Shown: one piece after another, positions 8,006-17,281 of the stretch
Layout of the letters: each line of letters starts with the position of its first letter
Position numbering within the stretch: the stretch's first letter is position 1
Origin: Thalassobaculum litoreum DSM 18839
GTDB lineage: Bacteria > Pseudomonadota > Alphaproteobacteria > Thalassobaculales > Thalassobaculaceae
Length of the DNA stretch: 64,000 nucleotides
Assembly: GCF_900102465.1 (NCBI RefSeq)
Contig: NZ_FNBW01000008.1
Coordinates: 124,001 to 188,000 of the forward strand
Direction of reading: 5' to 3'
Notes under the pieces: model-generated
What the model was told of the DNA's origin: nothing
What the model saw: the letters and a program-made list of their open reading frames with translations, nothing else
The model's database searches: none
Program-made: the position numbers and the translations under genes

Positions 8006-9568
8006 ATGAACGGCCCCAAGATGAACGGCGCGGAATCGCTGGTCCGCACGCTGGTCGCATCCGGCGTGGAAGTCTGCTTCACCAACCCCGGCACCTCGGA
8101 GATGCATTTCGTCGCCGCCCTCGATCATGTGGAGGGCATGCGCTGCGTCCTCGGCCTGTTCGAAGGCGTGGTGACCGGCATGGCCGACGGGTATGCCCGC
8201 ATGGCGGACAAGCCCGCCTCCACGCTGCTGCATCTGGGCCCGGGCCTCGGCAACGGCATCGCCAACCTGCACAACGCCAAGAAGGCGTTTACGCCGATCG
8301 TCAACATCGTCGGCGAGCATGCGACCTATCACATCAAGTATGACGCGCCGCTGACCTCCGATATCGAGGGCATCGCTCGTCCGGTCTCCGGCTGGGTGAA
8401 GACCTCGGGCTCAGCGAAGGACGTGGCGGCGGACGGTGCGGCGGCGGTTGCCGCCTCCATGGGCCCTCCGGGCCAGATCGCCACGCTGATCCTGCCGGCG
8501 AACACCGCCTGGGACGAGTCCGACGGCCCGGCAGCGCCGGTGGCGCCCGCCGCCCGACCGGGTCCGGATGCCAACGCGGTGAAGGCCGCGGCCGAGGCGC
8601 TGATGTCCGGCAAGGAAACGCTGATCCACATGACCGGCGACGCCCTGCGCGCCGACCTGCTGGAGATCGCCGGACGCATTCAGACCAAGACGGGTTGCCG
8701 GCTGTCCTGCATGACCTCCAACGGCCGCTGGCAGCGCGGTGCCGGCCGGGTCGCGATCGAACGCATCCAGTACCCGGTCGACATCGCCCTCAAGCAGCTT
8801 GAGAGCGTGAAGAACCTGGTCCTGCTCGGCACCAAGGTGCCGGTGGCGTTCTTCGCCTATCCGGACAAGCCGAGCGTGCTGATTCCGGACGGCTGCAACG
8901 TGGTCGAGCTGGCCGATATCGCGGATGACCATCGGGCGGTGCTGACGGCGCTCTGCGACGAGCTCGACGCCTGGGGCTGCGAGCCGAAGCTGCAGGAGGC
9001 GAAGAAGCCGGATCTGATCACCGGCGGCGCCATCACCCCGGATTCGGTGGCGGCCGCGCTCGGCCGCTTCATACCGGAGAACGCCATCATTGCCGATGAG
9101 AGCGTGACCTCGGGCCGCGGCTTCATGCCGTACACCCAGGGGTCGGCGCCGCATGACTGGCTGTCGCTCACGGGCGGCGCTATCGGCATCGGCATGCCCT
9201 ATGCGACCGGTGCGGCGATCGCCTGTCCCGACCGCAAGGTGATCTGCACCGAGGGCGACGGGTCGGGCATGTACACGCTGCAGGCGCTCTGGACTCAGGC
9301 GCGCGAGGGCTGCGACGTGGTGAACGTGATCTTCGCCAACCGCTCCTACGCGATCCTGCGTCACGAGCTGACCAATGTCGGCGCGCTGAATCCGGGCCGC
9401 AAGGCGATCGACATGCTAACCCTCGACCGGCCGGCCCTGGATTGGGTGGCGCTGGCCAAGGGCATGGGCGTGGACGGCGTGCGGGTCGACGACGCCGACG
9501 GCTTCAACAAGGCGCTGGCCCGCGCGGTGGAAGAGCCGGGGCCGCACCTGATCGAAGCGGTGATGTAA
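8006..9568 (+). CDS. Thiamine-diphosphate enzyme, acetolactate synthase large subunit-like
   Basis: This 520-residue enzyme has the three-domain ThDP decarboxylase layout. Residues 45-65 carry LGLFEGVVTGMADGYARM, with Glu53 as the conserved glutamate that activates the cofactor. The C-terminal domain has the diphosphate motif EGDGSGMYTLQAL and ends it with an Asn in FANRSYAILR (about 416-445). The protein is shorter than catabolic or anabolic IlvB (about 570), and no small subunit gene is adjacent, so branched-chain synthesis is unlikely to be its main role. Benzoylformate-decarboxylase-like or other 2-oxoacid decarboxylation is equally possible. An alternative start is the ATG at 8021. Confidence 0.82.
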   Translation: MNGPKMNGAESLVRTLVASGVEVCFTNPGTSEMHFVAALDHVEGMRCVLGLFEGVVTGMADGYARMADKPASTLLHLGPGLGNGIANLHNAKKAFTPIVNIVGEHATYHIKYDAPLTSDIEGIARPVSGWVKTSGSAKDVAADGAAAVAASMGPPGQIATLILPANTAWDESDGPAAPVAPAARPGPDANAVKAAAEALMSGKETLIHMTGDALRADLLEIAGRIQTKTGCRLSCMTSNGRWQRGAGRVAIERIQYPVDIALKQLESVKNLVLLGTKVPVAFFAYPDKPSVLIPDGCNVVELADIADDHRAVLTALCDELDAWGCEPKLQEAKKPDLITGGAITPDSVAAALGRFIPENAIIADESVTSGRGFMPYTQGSAPHDWLSLTGGAIGIGMPYATGAAIACPDRKVICTEGDGSGMYTLQALWTQAREGCDVVNVIFANRSYAILRHELTNVGALNPGRKAIDMLTLDRPALDWVALAKGMGVDGVRVDDADGFNKALARAVEEPGPHLIEAVM

Positions 9569-9642
9569 AGAAGGCGGGCTCGGGCGGTCATCGCGGCGGC
9601 CCGGGCCCTTCCACACACCCCGGACGAGCCCCGGGGCTGCTC

Positions 9643-9680
9643 AGGGTGAGGTCGGATCGGGCCTCACCCTTTTCATTTCC
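9643..9680 (+). terminator. Probable rho-independent terminator
   Basis: An eight-base stem GGGTGAGG/CCTCACCC with a ten-base loop is followed by CTTTTC-like pyrimidines. It lies 75 bases downstream of the ThDP enzyme stop and ahead of the next gene on the same strand. The T tract is short, so termination may be incomplete. Confidence 0.5.
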
Positions 9681-9817
9681 GATGCCCAAAGAAACAACGC
9701 ACTCCCCGGCCGTGTGCCGAGACCTGCGCTTCCGGGAGACCTGTTGCCGCCAAATCTGGCGAAATGCCCTCAACCACGCTTATAGTCCTGATCCTTGCGT
9801 TGAAGGATAATCGCCGG

Positions 9818-10954
9818 ATGCTGGATTCCTCCAAACTCGTCGACAGCGACAAGCTCGCCGCCTCCTATCTGGCGAGCGAGTTGAATTCCGGATCGACCCG
9901 CGTCTTCAACGTCGACCGCCTGCACCGGGCGATCATGGCGGAGGGGGCGCCGCGGGATGAGCACCTGTTCCGCCATGTCGAACTGCACCGGATCATCTTC
10001 ATCAAGCAGGCGCTGATCGACTCCGACTACCAGAAGGAGCGGCACAACCGGATCGGTACCAAGCTGTACTTCGCCTTCAACGAGGACAATGCCTTCGAGG
10101 GCGGCAAGTCGATCTTCGCCGGCGATCCGCAGTTCGACGACGCGATGGCGTTCCAGCTCGGCTTCGACCGCAGCCGCAAGATGGCCGACTACATCCGCGA
10201 CCGCGACATCATCCAGATCCTGGACAGCCTGCCCTCCCTCGACCCGTTCCTGATGCGCGACCGGCTCGAGGCCGAGGGGCTGAGCCCGCATCCCGGCTAT
10301 TTCGAGATCGAGGAGGAGGAGTGGCGGCAGATCCGCGAGCATGTCATGCGTCGCTTCCGCCCGATCGTCGAGTTCGCCTTCGGCGGTGCCGACGCCACTA
10401 AGACCCAGGCGCGGTTGCGCTCGCTGGTGCAGAAGATCTGGGAAGCCAAGGACATGGAGGGGCTGAAGCCGATCCTCGATGCCATGGAGCTCTCGACCGA
10501 GGAGGCGCCCAAGGCGCTGCATGCCTGGAAGGGCGTGATCTATTACGACTACCGCCTGTCCAAGCTGGAGGGCCGGGTCCGGGAACTGGCGACCTGGCTG
10601 ACCCATTCGGCGACGCCGACGGACATGGTGCCCTCGGGCAACCGCAAGATCCTGGAGGAGATCCGCGACGGGGTGCGCCACAAGGTGCGCGACCGCTGGC
10701 AGCGGGCCCGCAGCCGGCTGCTGGAATACAACGACGCCTATACCGCCCTGTTCGTCGAAAAGCGCAGCCCCGGCCCGTTCATCGCCTTCCTCGGCCATGC
10801 CTCCGACGTGTTCAACGAGCTGGGCGACGAGCTGTCCCGGCTGGACCACGCCTCGGAGGTGCGCCGCTTCATCACCGACCGGCATTTCGGCGGCCGCCTG
10901 AAATACGACCCGCTGCACGACCTGCTGTCGCTGATCTACCGGATATTGGATTAG
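9818..10954 (+). CDS. Conserved hypothetical protein, soluble and helix-rich
   Basis: I do not recognise this 378-residue protein. It is soluble, charged and apparently mostly helical, with acidic runs (EIEEEEWRQIREHVMRR), a Tyr-rich central section and basic helices near the end. It has no signal peptide, membrane helix or cysteine motif. The ATG at 9818 (MLDSSKLVDSDKLA) has an AAGGA site 10 bases upstream; a longer frame starts at 9764 but adds a hydrophobic tail that does not fit. Clean codon use and a long uninterrupted frame support a real gene. It stands alone between an upstream terminator and the transsulfuration operon. Confidence 0.65.
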   Translation: MLDSSKLVDSDKLAASYLASELNSGSTRVFNVDRLHRAIMAEGAPRDEHLFRHVELHRIIFIKQALIDSDYQKERHNRIGTKLYFAFNEDNAFEGGKSIFAGDPQFDDAMAFQLGFDRSRKMADYIRDRDIIQILDSLPSLDPFLMRDRLEAEGLSPHPGYFEIEEEEWRQIREHVMRRFRPIVEFAFGGADATKTQARLRSLVQKIWEAKDMEGLKPILDAMELSTEEAPKALHAWKGVIYYDYRLSKLEGRVRELATWLTHSATPTDMVPSGNRKILEEIRDGVRHKVRDRWQRARSRLLEYNDAYTALFVEKRSPGPFIAFLGHASDVFNELGDELSRLDHASEVRRFITDRHFGGRLKYDPLHDLLSLIYRILD

Positions 10955-11079
10955 GTCAACCAGGCCGGCCCGGGCGCTGGTGATCCCCGGGAACGGTTCT
11001 CGCGCCCGGCAGGCGCTTTCGCCGGACCCCGGTCGCCCCCATATGGGCCGCGGAGAGAAACGCGGCTAGGGAGACCACA

Positions 11080-12450
11080 ATGGCGCCCGCGACGTCGGTG
11101 CTGTCGATGATCGGCAACACCCCGATGCTGGAACTCACCCACCTGGACACCGGACCCTGCCGGCTGTTCGTCAAGCTGGAGAACCAGAACCCGGCCGGCT
11201 CGATCAAGGACCGGATCGGCCTGTCCATCGTCGAGGCGGCCGAACGCGACGGCTCCCTGAAGCCGGGTGGCACCATCGTCGAGGCGACCGCCGGCAATAC
11301 TGGGCTCGGTCTCGCCCTGGTCGCCGCCCAGAAGGGCTACCGCCTGGTTCTGGTGATTCCCGACAAGATGAGCGCCGACAAGATCCGCCACCTGCGCGCG
11401 CTGGGGGCGGAGGTCCGGCTGACCCGCTCCGACGTCCCCAAGGGCCATCCGGAATACTACCAGGACATGGCGGAGCGGATCGTGAAGGAGACGCCGGGCG
11501 CCTTCTGGGCGAGCCAGTTCGACAATCCGGCCAATCCGGCGGCCCACGAGACCACCACCGGGCCGGAGATCTGGGCGCAGATGGACGGCCAGGTGGACGC
11601 GCTGGTCGCCGGGGTCGGGTCCGGCGGCACGATCTCCGGCGCCGGCCGGTTCCTGAAGGCAAAGAACCCGGCCCTGAAGGTCGTGGTGGCCGACCCGGAA
11701 GGCTCGGTCGTCGCCCCGGCGGTGGAGACCGGCGAGGTGAAATACGAGGGCGGCTCCTGGCTGGTGGAGGGGATCGGCGAGGATTTCATTCCGCCGAACC
11801 TGGACCTGTCCGTGATCGACGACGGCGTGGTGGTGAGCGACGCCGAGGCCTTCTCCGCGGTAAACGAGCTGCTGCGCAGCGAGGGCATCCTGGGCGGCAG
11901 CTCGACCGGCACCCTGCTGGCCGGCGCGCTGAAATGGTGCCGCCGCCAGACCGAGCCGAAGAACGTCGTCACCTTCGTTTGCGACACCGGCAACAAGTAT
12001 CTGTCCAAGGCCTTCGACCGGACCTGGCTGGTGGAGCAGGGGCTGACGCCGCGGGAGGACAGCGGCGACCTGCGCGACCTGATCATGTACCGCGCCGACC
12101 AGGGCCGGGTGATTTCCGTCGGTCCCGAGGACACGGTGAACACCGCCTATAACCGCATGCGGGCCAACGAGGTCAGCCAGGTGCCGGTGATGCAGGACGG
12201 CCGCCCCGTCGGCATTCTCGATGAGGAGGACATCCTGCTGGCGGTCTTCGACAAGCCGGAGGTGTTTCGCGAGCCGGTGTCCAAGCACATGACCGGACAG
12301 CTCGACGTGATCGCGGTCGACCGGCCGATCATCGAGGTGCTCGACCTGTTCCGGCGCAACGAGGTCGCGATGGTGATGGACGGGGACAGCTTCCTCGGCA
12401 TGATCACGAAGGTCGACCTGATCAACCATATCCGCCGATCTGTCGGCTGA
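11080..12450 (+). CDS. Cystathionine beta-synthase
   Basis: This 456-residue PLP enzyme condenses serine with homocysteine to cystathionine, the first step of reverse transsulfuration. The PLP lysine is Lys43 in NQNPAGSIKDRIG, with the substrate loop TAGNTGLGLAL near residue 70 and the phosphate-binding GVGSGGTISGAG near 180. Residues from about 335 form a CBS-domain pair (VISVGPEDTVNTAYNRM, VSQVPVMQDGRPVGIL, FLGMITKVDLI), which in this family binds adenosyl ligands. The N-terminal haem domain of animal enzymes is absent. The stop is 15 bases before the gamma-lyase gene, and together they form an operon. The ATG has AGGGAG upstream. Confidence 0.92.
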   Translation: MAPATSVLSMIGNTPMLELTHLDTGPCRLFVKLENQNPAGSIKDRIGLSIVEAAERDGSLKPGGTIVEATAGNTGLGLALVAAQKGYRLVLVIPDKMSADKIRHLRALGAEVRLTRSDVPKGHPEYYQDMAERIVKETPGAFWASQFDNPANPAAHETTTGPEIWAQMDGQVDALVAGVGSGGTISGAGRFLKAKNPALKVVVADPEGSVVAPAVETGEVKYEGGSWLVEGIGEDFIPPNLDLSVIDDGVVVSDAEAFSAVNELLRSEGILGGSSTGTLLAGALKWCRRQTEPKNVVTFVCDTGNKYLSKAFDRTWLVEQGLTPREDSGDLRDLIMYRADQGRVISVGPEDTVNTAYNRMRANEVSQVPVMQDGRPVGILDEEDILLAVFDKPEVFREPVSKHMTGQLDVIAVDRPIIEVLDLFRRNEVAMVMDGDSFLGMITKVDLINHIRRSVG

Positions 12451-12465
12451 CGAACGGAGCATTTT

Positions 12466-13644
12466 ATGACCGATCCCAAGACAGCCGGGCGTAACCGTCC
12501 GGGTTTCGCCACCCGCGCCATCCATGCGGGGCAGAGCCCGGACCCGACCACCGGCGCGATCATGACGCCGATCTATGCGACCTCGACCTATGTGCAGGAG
12601 AGCCCGGGCGTCCATAAGGGCTTCGAGTATTCGCGCAGCCAGAACCCGACCCGCTTCGCCCTGGAGGCCTGCATCGCCGATCTGGAGAACGGCGAGAAGG
12701 GCTTCGCCTTCGCCTCGGGACTGGCGACGATCGGTACCGTGCTGGAGCTGCTGAACAGCGGCGACCACGTCATCGCCATGGATGATCTGTATGGCGGCAG
12801 CTACCGGCTGTTCGAGAATGTGCGGCGGCGCTCGTCGGGTCTCGATTTCAGCTTCGTCGACCTGTCCGACCTCTCCGCCCTGGAGGCCGCGGTCACGGAG
12901 AAGACCAGGATGATCTGGGTGGAGACCCCGACCAACCCGCTGCTGAAGCTGGTCGACCTCGCCGCCATCGCCGAGTTCGCCAAGAAGCACGACCTGATCA
13001 CGGTCTGCGACAACACCTTCTGCTCACCCTATGTCCAGCGCCCGCTCGATCACGGCATCGACATCGTCATGCACTCCACCACCAAGTACCTGAACGGCCA
13101 TTCCGACGTGGTCGGCGGCGTCGCCGTGGTGGCCGAGGGGCGGGAGAACTTGCGCGACAAGCTCGGGTTCCTGCAGAACGCGGTGGGCTCGATCGCCAGC
13201 CCGTTCGACAGTTTCCTGGTGCTGCGCGCGCTGAAGACCCTGCCGGTGCGCATGGAGCGGCACTGCGACAACGCCGAGCGGATCGCCGCCTTCCTGGAAG
13301 CCCATCCCAAGATCGAGAAAGTCTATTACCCCGGCCTGGCCAGCCACCCGCAGCACGATCTCGCCAAGCGGCAGATGATCCGGTTCGGCGGCATGGTGAC
13401 GGCGGTGCTGAAGGGCGGGCTGGACGACGCCAGGGCGTTCCTGGAGCGCTGCGAGCTGTTCGCCCTGGCGGAGAGCCTTGGCGGGGTGGAGAGCCTGATC
13501 GAGCACCCGGCGATCATGACCCATGCCAGCGTGCCCAGGGAGATCCGCGAGGCGCTGGGCATCTCCGACGGACTGGTCCGCCTGTCGGTCGGCATCGAGG
13601 ACGGAGACGACCTGATCGCGGAGCTGGAGACCGCGCTGGGCTGA
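12466..13644 (+). CDS. Cystathionine gamma-lyase/gamma-synthase family PLP enzyme
   Basis: This 392-residue enzyme belongs to the Cys/Met metabolism PLP family. It carries RAIHAGQSPDPTTGAIMTPIY at the N-terminus, EYSRSQNPTRFALE, the cofactor-stacking region ETPTNPLLKLVD, and the Schiff-base lysine Lys207 in HSTTKYLNGHSD. It ends with GVESLIEHPAIMTH and LVRLSVGIED. Because it is paired with cystathionine beta-synthase, the likely reaction is cleavage of cystathionine to cysteine, 2-oxobutyrate and ammonia. Sequence alone does not exclude gamma-synthase activity. An AACGGAGCATTTT leader gives its ribosome site. Confidence 0.9.
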   Translation: MTDPKTAGRNRPGFATRAIHAGQSPDPTTGAIMTPIYATSTYVQESPGVHKGFEYSRSQNPTRFALEACIADLENGEKGFAFASGLATIGTVLELLNSGDHVIAMDDLYGGSYRLFENVRRRSSGLDFSFVDLSDLSALEAAVTEKTRMIWVETPTNPLLKLVDLAAIAEFAKKHDLITVCDNTFCSPYVQRPLDHGIDIVMHSTTKYLNGHSDVVGGVAVVAEGRENLRDKLGFLQNAVGSIASPFDSFLVLRALKTLPVRMERHCDNAERIAAFLEAHPKIEKVYYPGLASHPQHDLAKRQMIRFGGMVTAVLKGGLDDARAFLERCELFALAESLGGVESLIEHPAIMTHASVPREIREALGISDGLVRLSVGIEDGDDLIAELETALG

Positions 13645-13669
13645 CCTTTCGGCTCGGCCCGGCACTTCG

Positions 13670-13880
13670 AAACGTCCCATCCCGGATCGAGCCCGGGATG
13701 GGGCTGCTCAGGGCGAGGGCATCACTCTAACGTTTCTCCATCGTCATTCCGGCGTCATCCCGGCGTCATCCCGGACGGCTCCGGACTTGATCCGGGGGCG
13801 GGCCGGGACCTCGTTCGGGCGCTCCGGCCTGATCCCGGCCGGTCTCCGGGTCAAGCCCGGACATCGCCGGGATGACGGGG
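13670..13880. repeat. Cluster of palindromic CGTCATCCCGG-type repeats
   Basis: This non-coding stretch holds a hairpin with 10-base arms CCCATCCCGG/CCGGGATGGG (13676-13702), three tandem 11-base units CGTCATYCCGG (13742-13774), several CCGGACTTGATCCGG-like segments and one inverted copy (CCGGGATGACG, 13867-13877). The same core occurs at 5062-5092 and 32636-32668. This looks like a small intergenic palindromic repeat family accumulated between convergent genes. It has no coding content and no transposase nearby. Confidence 0.7.
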
Positions 13881-13884
13881 AAGG

Positions 13885-13918
13885 AAGAAAGAAAAAGGGC
13901 GGGATCTCTCCCGCCCTT
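13885..13918 (-). terminator. Rho-independent terminator of the chemoreceptor gene
   Basis: A perfect 10-base stem (AAGGGCGGGA and its complement, 13895-13904 with 13909-13918) has a four-base TCTC loop. Read on the minus strand it is followed by TTTTTCTTTC. It lies 30 bases past the stop of the chemoreceptor at 13948. Confidence 0.85.
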
Positions 13919-13947
13919 CGTCGTTTGCGATGGAAGAGGCCTGCGCC

Positions 13948-16608
13948 TCAGTTCTGGCCGCCGCCTCGGACCTGGGTGAGGAAGTTCTCCACCTCGCGGT
14001 CGAGCACTGAGGAATCCTCCGCCAGCAGGGTGGCCGAGCTGAGCACCTCTTCCGCCTGATGGCCGGTGTCGTTGGCCACCGTCGACACCATCTCGATGGT
14101 GCGGGTCACGTCGTCGGTGCCGGTCGCCGCCTCCTGACTGGAGCGGGCGATCTCCTGGGTCGACGCACCCTGCTCCTCCACCGCGCCGGCGATGGCGGTC
14201 ACGTGGCCGTCGATCTCGCGGATCGCCTCGGAGACCTCGCGGATGGCGGTGACCGCGGCGGCCACGCCATCCTGCACCGATTTGATCTGGATGGTGATCT
14301 CCTCGGTCGCCTTGCCGGTCTGGCTGGCCAGCGACTTCACCTCCGACGCCACAACCGCGAAGCCCTTGCCGGCCTCGCCGGCCCGCGCCGCCTCGATGGT
14401 GGCGTTCAGCGCCAGCAGGTTGGTCTGCTCGGCGATGTCCTGGATCAAGGTGACGACCGTGCCGATCCGGTTGGTCGACTGCTCCAGCGTCTCCACCGTG
14501 CGGTTGGTGGCGTCCGCCTGGTCCGCGGCCACGCGGGCGCGGGCCGAGCTTTCGCTGACCTTGTTGGAGATCTCGACGATCGAGGCCGAGAGCTCCTCCG
14601 CCGCGGCGGCGACGGTCTGCACGTTGGACGAGGTCTGCTGGGCGGCCCCGACGCCGGCGGTCGAGCGCTCGCGCACGTCGCCGGCCCCGGCGGCCATCTT
14701 CTTCGCCGTGTCGGCCATGCCGCGCGAGGCGGTGCCCAGACGATCGACGATGCCCTTCACCCGGCTCTCGAACGCGTCGGCCAGCTCGACCCGCTGGCGC
14801 TGACGCTCCTCCGACGCCCGGCGCTCCGACTCGATCTGGTCGGCCCGCAGCCGTTCGACCTCCTTGGCGCTGTCGCGGAACACCTGAACCGTCCCGGCCA
14901 TGGTGCTGATCTCGTCGGAGCCGGAGGTGTCGACTTCGACGTCCAGTTCGCCGTCGGCCAGGCGGCGCATGACGCCCGCCAAGCTGGTCAGCCGCCTGAC
15001 CACACCGCGCCAGACCACGATCAGCCCGATCAGGATCGCGGCCACGACACTGGCGGCCGCCAGGGCCAGGATCATCATCCGGCTCTCGTTGATGGTCTGC
15101 TTGGCGGCGTCGGCGGTCGCGTGCGCGCTCTCCGTCGCGGCGTCGACCATCTGGGCGACGGCCGTTCCGAAGGCGCCGGACACGTCCCGGGCCCGGGCCA
15201 GGGCGGCATCGGCATCGTTTTCGGCCATGAGCATCGCCTTGCGTCGCTCGAACACGCCGTCGTCGTCGTTGCCGAGTTCCAGGATGGCATTCAGGCTCGG
15301 AAGCAGGCCGCTCAGCCGCTCGATCCCGGACGCCTCCTTCTGGATATCCGTCAGCATGGTCAGGGCCATCGCGAACTCGAGGCTGATGCTGTCCAGGTGC
15401 CGCTCGGATTCGGCGCCGGCCGCGGCGTTCAGCGTGCCGATGATCAGGTTGGACGTGGCCGCGGCCTCCAGCATCAGCTGGAACTCGCGCACATCGTCCT
15501 GCACCAGGCCACCGATCAGCTTGCGCGAGCCGATGGCCAGATCGCGCCCGGCGAAGGCCATGTTGCGCTGTGCCTCGCCGACCAGCGGGTTGACCGACTT
15601 CTCGAACGCCTCGGCGATCGCCGGCAGGGCGGCGTCGAGTTCCTCGCGCTGCCGCTGGACCGCGTCGAACTGCTCCGGGGTCAGCTCGACCCAGTTGATC
15701 TCCTTGCGGCGGATCTCGAAGGCCGAGTCCTCGCCGGTGCCACGCGCGATCAGCTCCAGGGCGGCGTCGCGGAAGCGGTTGCCGTCCTCGGTATCCGGGG
15801 CACTGGTCACCGAGTATTGCATCTCGGTGGCGAGATCCTTGAACTTCGCCTCCTCGCGGGCGAGCAGTTCCAGGTCCACCGTGCTGGCGACCCGGGCCAG
15901 CATGCCGAGCATCTTCTGGCCGGTGCCCGCCAGGGTCAGGATGTCCTTGAGCGCCGTCATGTGGGTGCCGAGCAGCTCGCCCACCGTGGAGGTGGTCGCC
16001 TCGATCGCCTCTTCGCCGGTCTTCACCATCCGCTCGCTGGCTTCGGCGATCATCGGCTGTACGTCGTTCTGGAACTGGTTGTTCACCTCGGAGACGTTCT
16101 GAATGGCCTGGCCGAGCCTGGCCTTGGCATCGACCCGGCGCAGGACCGCGGAGTCGAGATCGGTCATCGCCTGGGACAGGGTGTCGGCGAGCTCCGTCAG
16201 GGCGGAGACGTCGGCGCCGGTGGTCTGCAGATCCTGCAGGCGCGCTGCCAGTTCCTGCTGTTTGGTGGCGAGCTCGTCGCGAATGGCCTGACGTTCCTCG
16301 TCGGTCTTGGCCGACACCAGGCTCGGCGCGGCGGCGGCAACGGCGGAGCTGCTGGCGGCGAGCTCGAGGCTGCTGGTCACCGCCGGCATCGCCTCGTCGG
16401 TGACGATGGTCAGGGTGCTCTCGACGTTGGAAAAGGCAAACCAGGCGACGCCGGCCGTCAGGACGGTCAGAAGGGTTGTCGCCGCGAACGCCGTGCCCAA
16501 CCGGCCGGCGATGCCGAAGCCCCCGGTCTTGCCGGGCGCGCTCTGCTGCGACTCGTCGGTGCCGGAGGAATTTTCACTGTCGAGCTGTGCCGTTCCCGTA
16601 ACGGACAT
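13948..16608 (-). CDS. Methyl-accepting chemotaxis protein, large sensor domain
   Basis: This 886-residue receptor spans the inner membrane. Helix 1 lies near residues 37-60 ([21 protein letters not shown]) and helix 2 near 515-540 ([23 protein letters not shown]). Between them is an unusually large all-helical periplasmic domain of about 450 residues. A HAMP linker follows ([22 protein letters not shown]). The signalling hairpin tip [23 protein letters not shown] and flanking Ala/Gln/Glu adaptation helices complete the protein. The ligand is unknown, and no che genes are nearby. The ATG at 16608 has AGGAG upstream. Confidence 0.92.
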   Translation of the reverse strand: MSVTGTAQLDSENSSGTDESQQSAPGKTGGFGIAGRLGTAFAATTLLTVLTAGVAWFAFSNVESTLTIVTDEAMPAVTSSLELAASSSAVAAAAPSLVSAKTDEERQAIRDELATKQQELAARLQDLQTTGADVSALTELADTLSQAMTDLDSAVLRRVDAKARLGQAIQNVSEVNNQFQNDVQPMIAEASERMVKTGEEAIEATTSTVGELLGTHMTALKDILTLAGTGQKMLGMLARVASTVDLELLAREEAKFKDLATEMQYSVTSAPDTEDGNRFRDAALELIARGTGEDSAFEIRRKEINWVELTPEQFDAVQRQREELDAALPAIAEAFEKSVNPLVGEAQRNMAFAGRDLAIGSRKLIGGLVQDDVREFQLMLEAAATSNLIIGTLNAAAGAESERHLDSISLEFAMALTMLTDIQKEASGIERLSGLLPSLNAILELGNDDDGVFERRKAMLMAENDADAALARARDVSGAFGTAVAQMVDAATESAHATADAAKQTINESRMMILALAAASVVAAILIGLIVVWRGVVRRLTSLAGVMRRLADGELDVEVDTSGSDEISTMAGTVQVFRDSAKEVERLRADQIESERRASEERQRQRVELADAFESRVKGIVDRLGTASRGMADTAKKMAAGAGDVRERSTAGVGAAQQTSSNVQTVAAAAEELSASIVEISNKVSESSARARVAADQADATNRTVETLEQSTNRIGTVVTLIQDIAEQTNLLALNATIEAARAGEAGKGFAVVASEVKSLASQTGKATEEITIQIKSVQDGVAAAVTAIREVSEAIREIDGHVTAIAGAVEEQGASTQEIARSSQEAATGTDDVTRTIEMVSTVANDTGHQAEEVLSSATLLAEDSSVLDREVENFLTQVRGGGQN

Positions 16609-16698
16609 AAATCAACTCCTAATGGGGTCTGAATGGCTGAATAACCGTAGGTTGGAAGAATTAATAAAGGATTACGAAGCAGGATGGGGAGCACAATA

Positions 16699-17268
16699 AT
16701 GAATGGTATTTTACTGAAATTTAGACGGCTTTCTGTTGCTCTTGTGTTTCTTCTCGGCGCCGCCAACGCGTCACAGGCGGATCAGACCGATCCGCGCCTG
16801 GATGCGCTGTTCGAGAAGCTTAGGATTGCTGAAGTTTTCTCAATCGCGCATGCGACCGAGCAGCAGATCTGGATCATCTGGCACGAGGCGCCCGAGATTC
16901 CGGAAGTGGCGGAAATCATGGAAGATGGCCTGCAATCAATGCGGGAGTCCCGGCTCGGGGACGCGCTGGAGGCCTTTGACAAGGCGGTGCGGCGCGCGCC
17001 CACCTTTGCCGAAGCGTGGAACAAGCGGGCGACGATCAACTTCCTGCTCGGCGACTATCCCGCGTCGATCGCCGATGTCCGGCAGACCCTTGCGCTGGAG
17101 CCGCGACATTTTGGCGCGCTGTCCGGACTCGGCCTGATCAACCTCAAGCTCGACCGCAAGGCCGACGCCCTGGCGGCCTTCGAGGCGGCGCTGGAGATCC
17201 ACCCCTTCCTGCCGGTCCGCTTCGAGATCGACGCCCTGCGCAAGGCGGTGGAGGGCGAGAAGATCTGA
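16699..17268 (+). CDS. Exported tetratricopeptide-repeat protein
   Basis: This 189-residue protein starts with a signal peptide (basic LKFRR, hydrophobic VALVFLLGAANA, cleavage near ASQADQ). A linker follows and then about three TPR units: ESRLGDALEAFDKAVRRAPT, KRATINFLLGDYPASIADV and GLINLKLDRKADALAAFEAAL. TPRs mediate protein contacts, so a periplasmic scaffold role is likely, but the partner is unknown. The ATG at 16699 was chosen over 16684 because it directly precedes the signal peptide and has a GGATGGGGAG ribosome site. It is divergent from the large chemoreceptor with 90 bases between starts. Confidence 0.75.
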   Translation: MNGILLKFRRLSVALVFLLGAANASQADQTDPRLDALFEKLRIAEVFSIAHATEQQIWIIWHEAPEIPEVAEIMEDGLQSMRESRLGDALEAFDKAVRRAPTFAEAWNKRATINFLLGDYPASIADVRQTLALEPRHFGALSGLGLINLKLDRKADALAAFEAALEIHPFLPVRFEIDALRKAVEGEKI

Positions 17269-17281
17269 GCGGGGTGGCCGC

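Noticed and set aside
10955-11079. Possible SAM or other riboswitch before the transsulfuration operon
   Set aside because: The 125-base leader contains no recognisable aptamer core and has only weak GC hairpins.
13787-14059. Short plus-strand frame across the palindromic repeats
   Set aside because: It arises from repeated CCGG-rich segments and ends inside the chemoreceptor gene; no ribosome site is present.
14059-16632. Long plus-strand frame of 857 codons opposite the chemoreceptor
   Set aside because: It mirrors the receptor gene, has low-complexity Gly/Arg/Asp composition and no domain; the minus-strand receptor is certain.
16661-16675. TTAA-N7-TTAC, a near match to the CtrA consensus between the chemoreceptor and TPR genes
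   Set aside because: It lacks the final TTAAC half and lies in an AT-rich spacer where such matches are expected by chance; the match at 39580 is much better.
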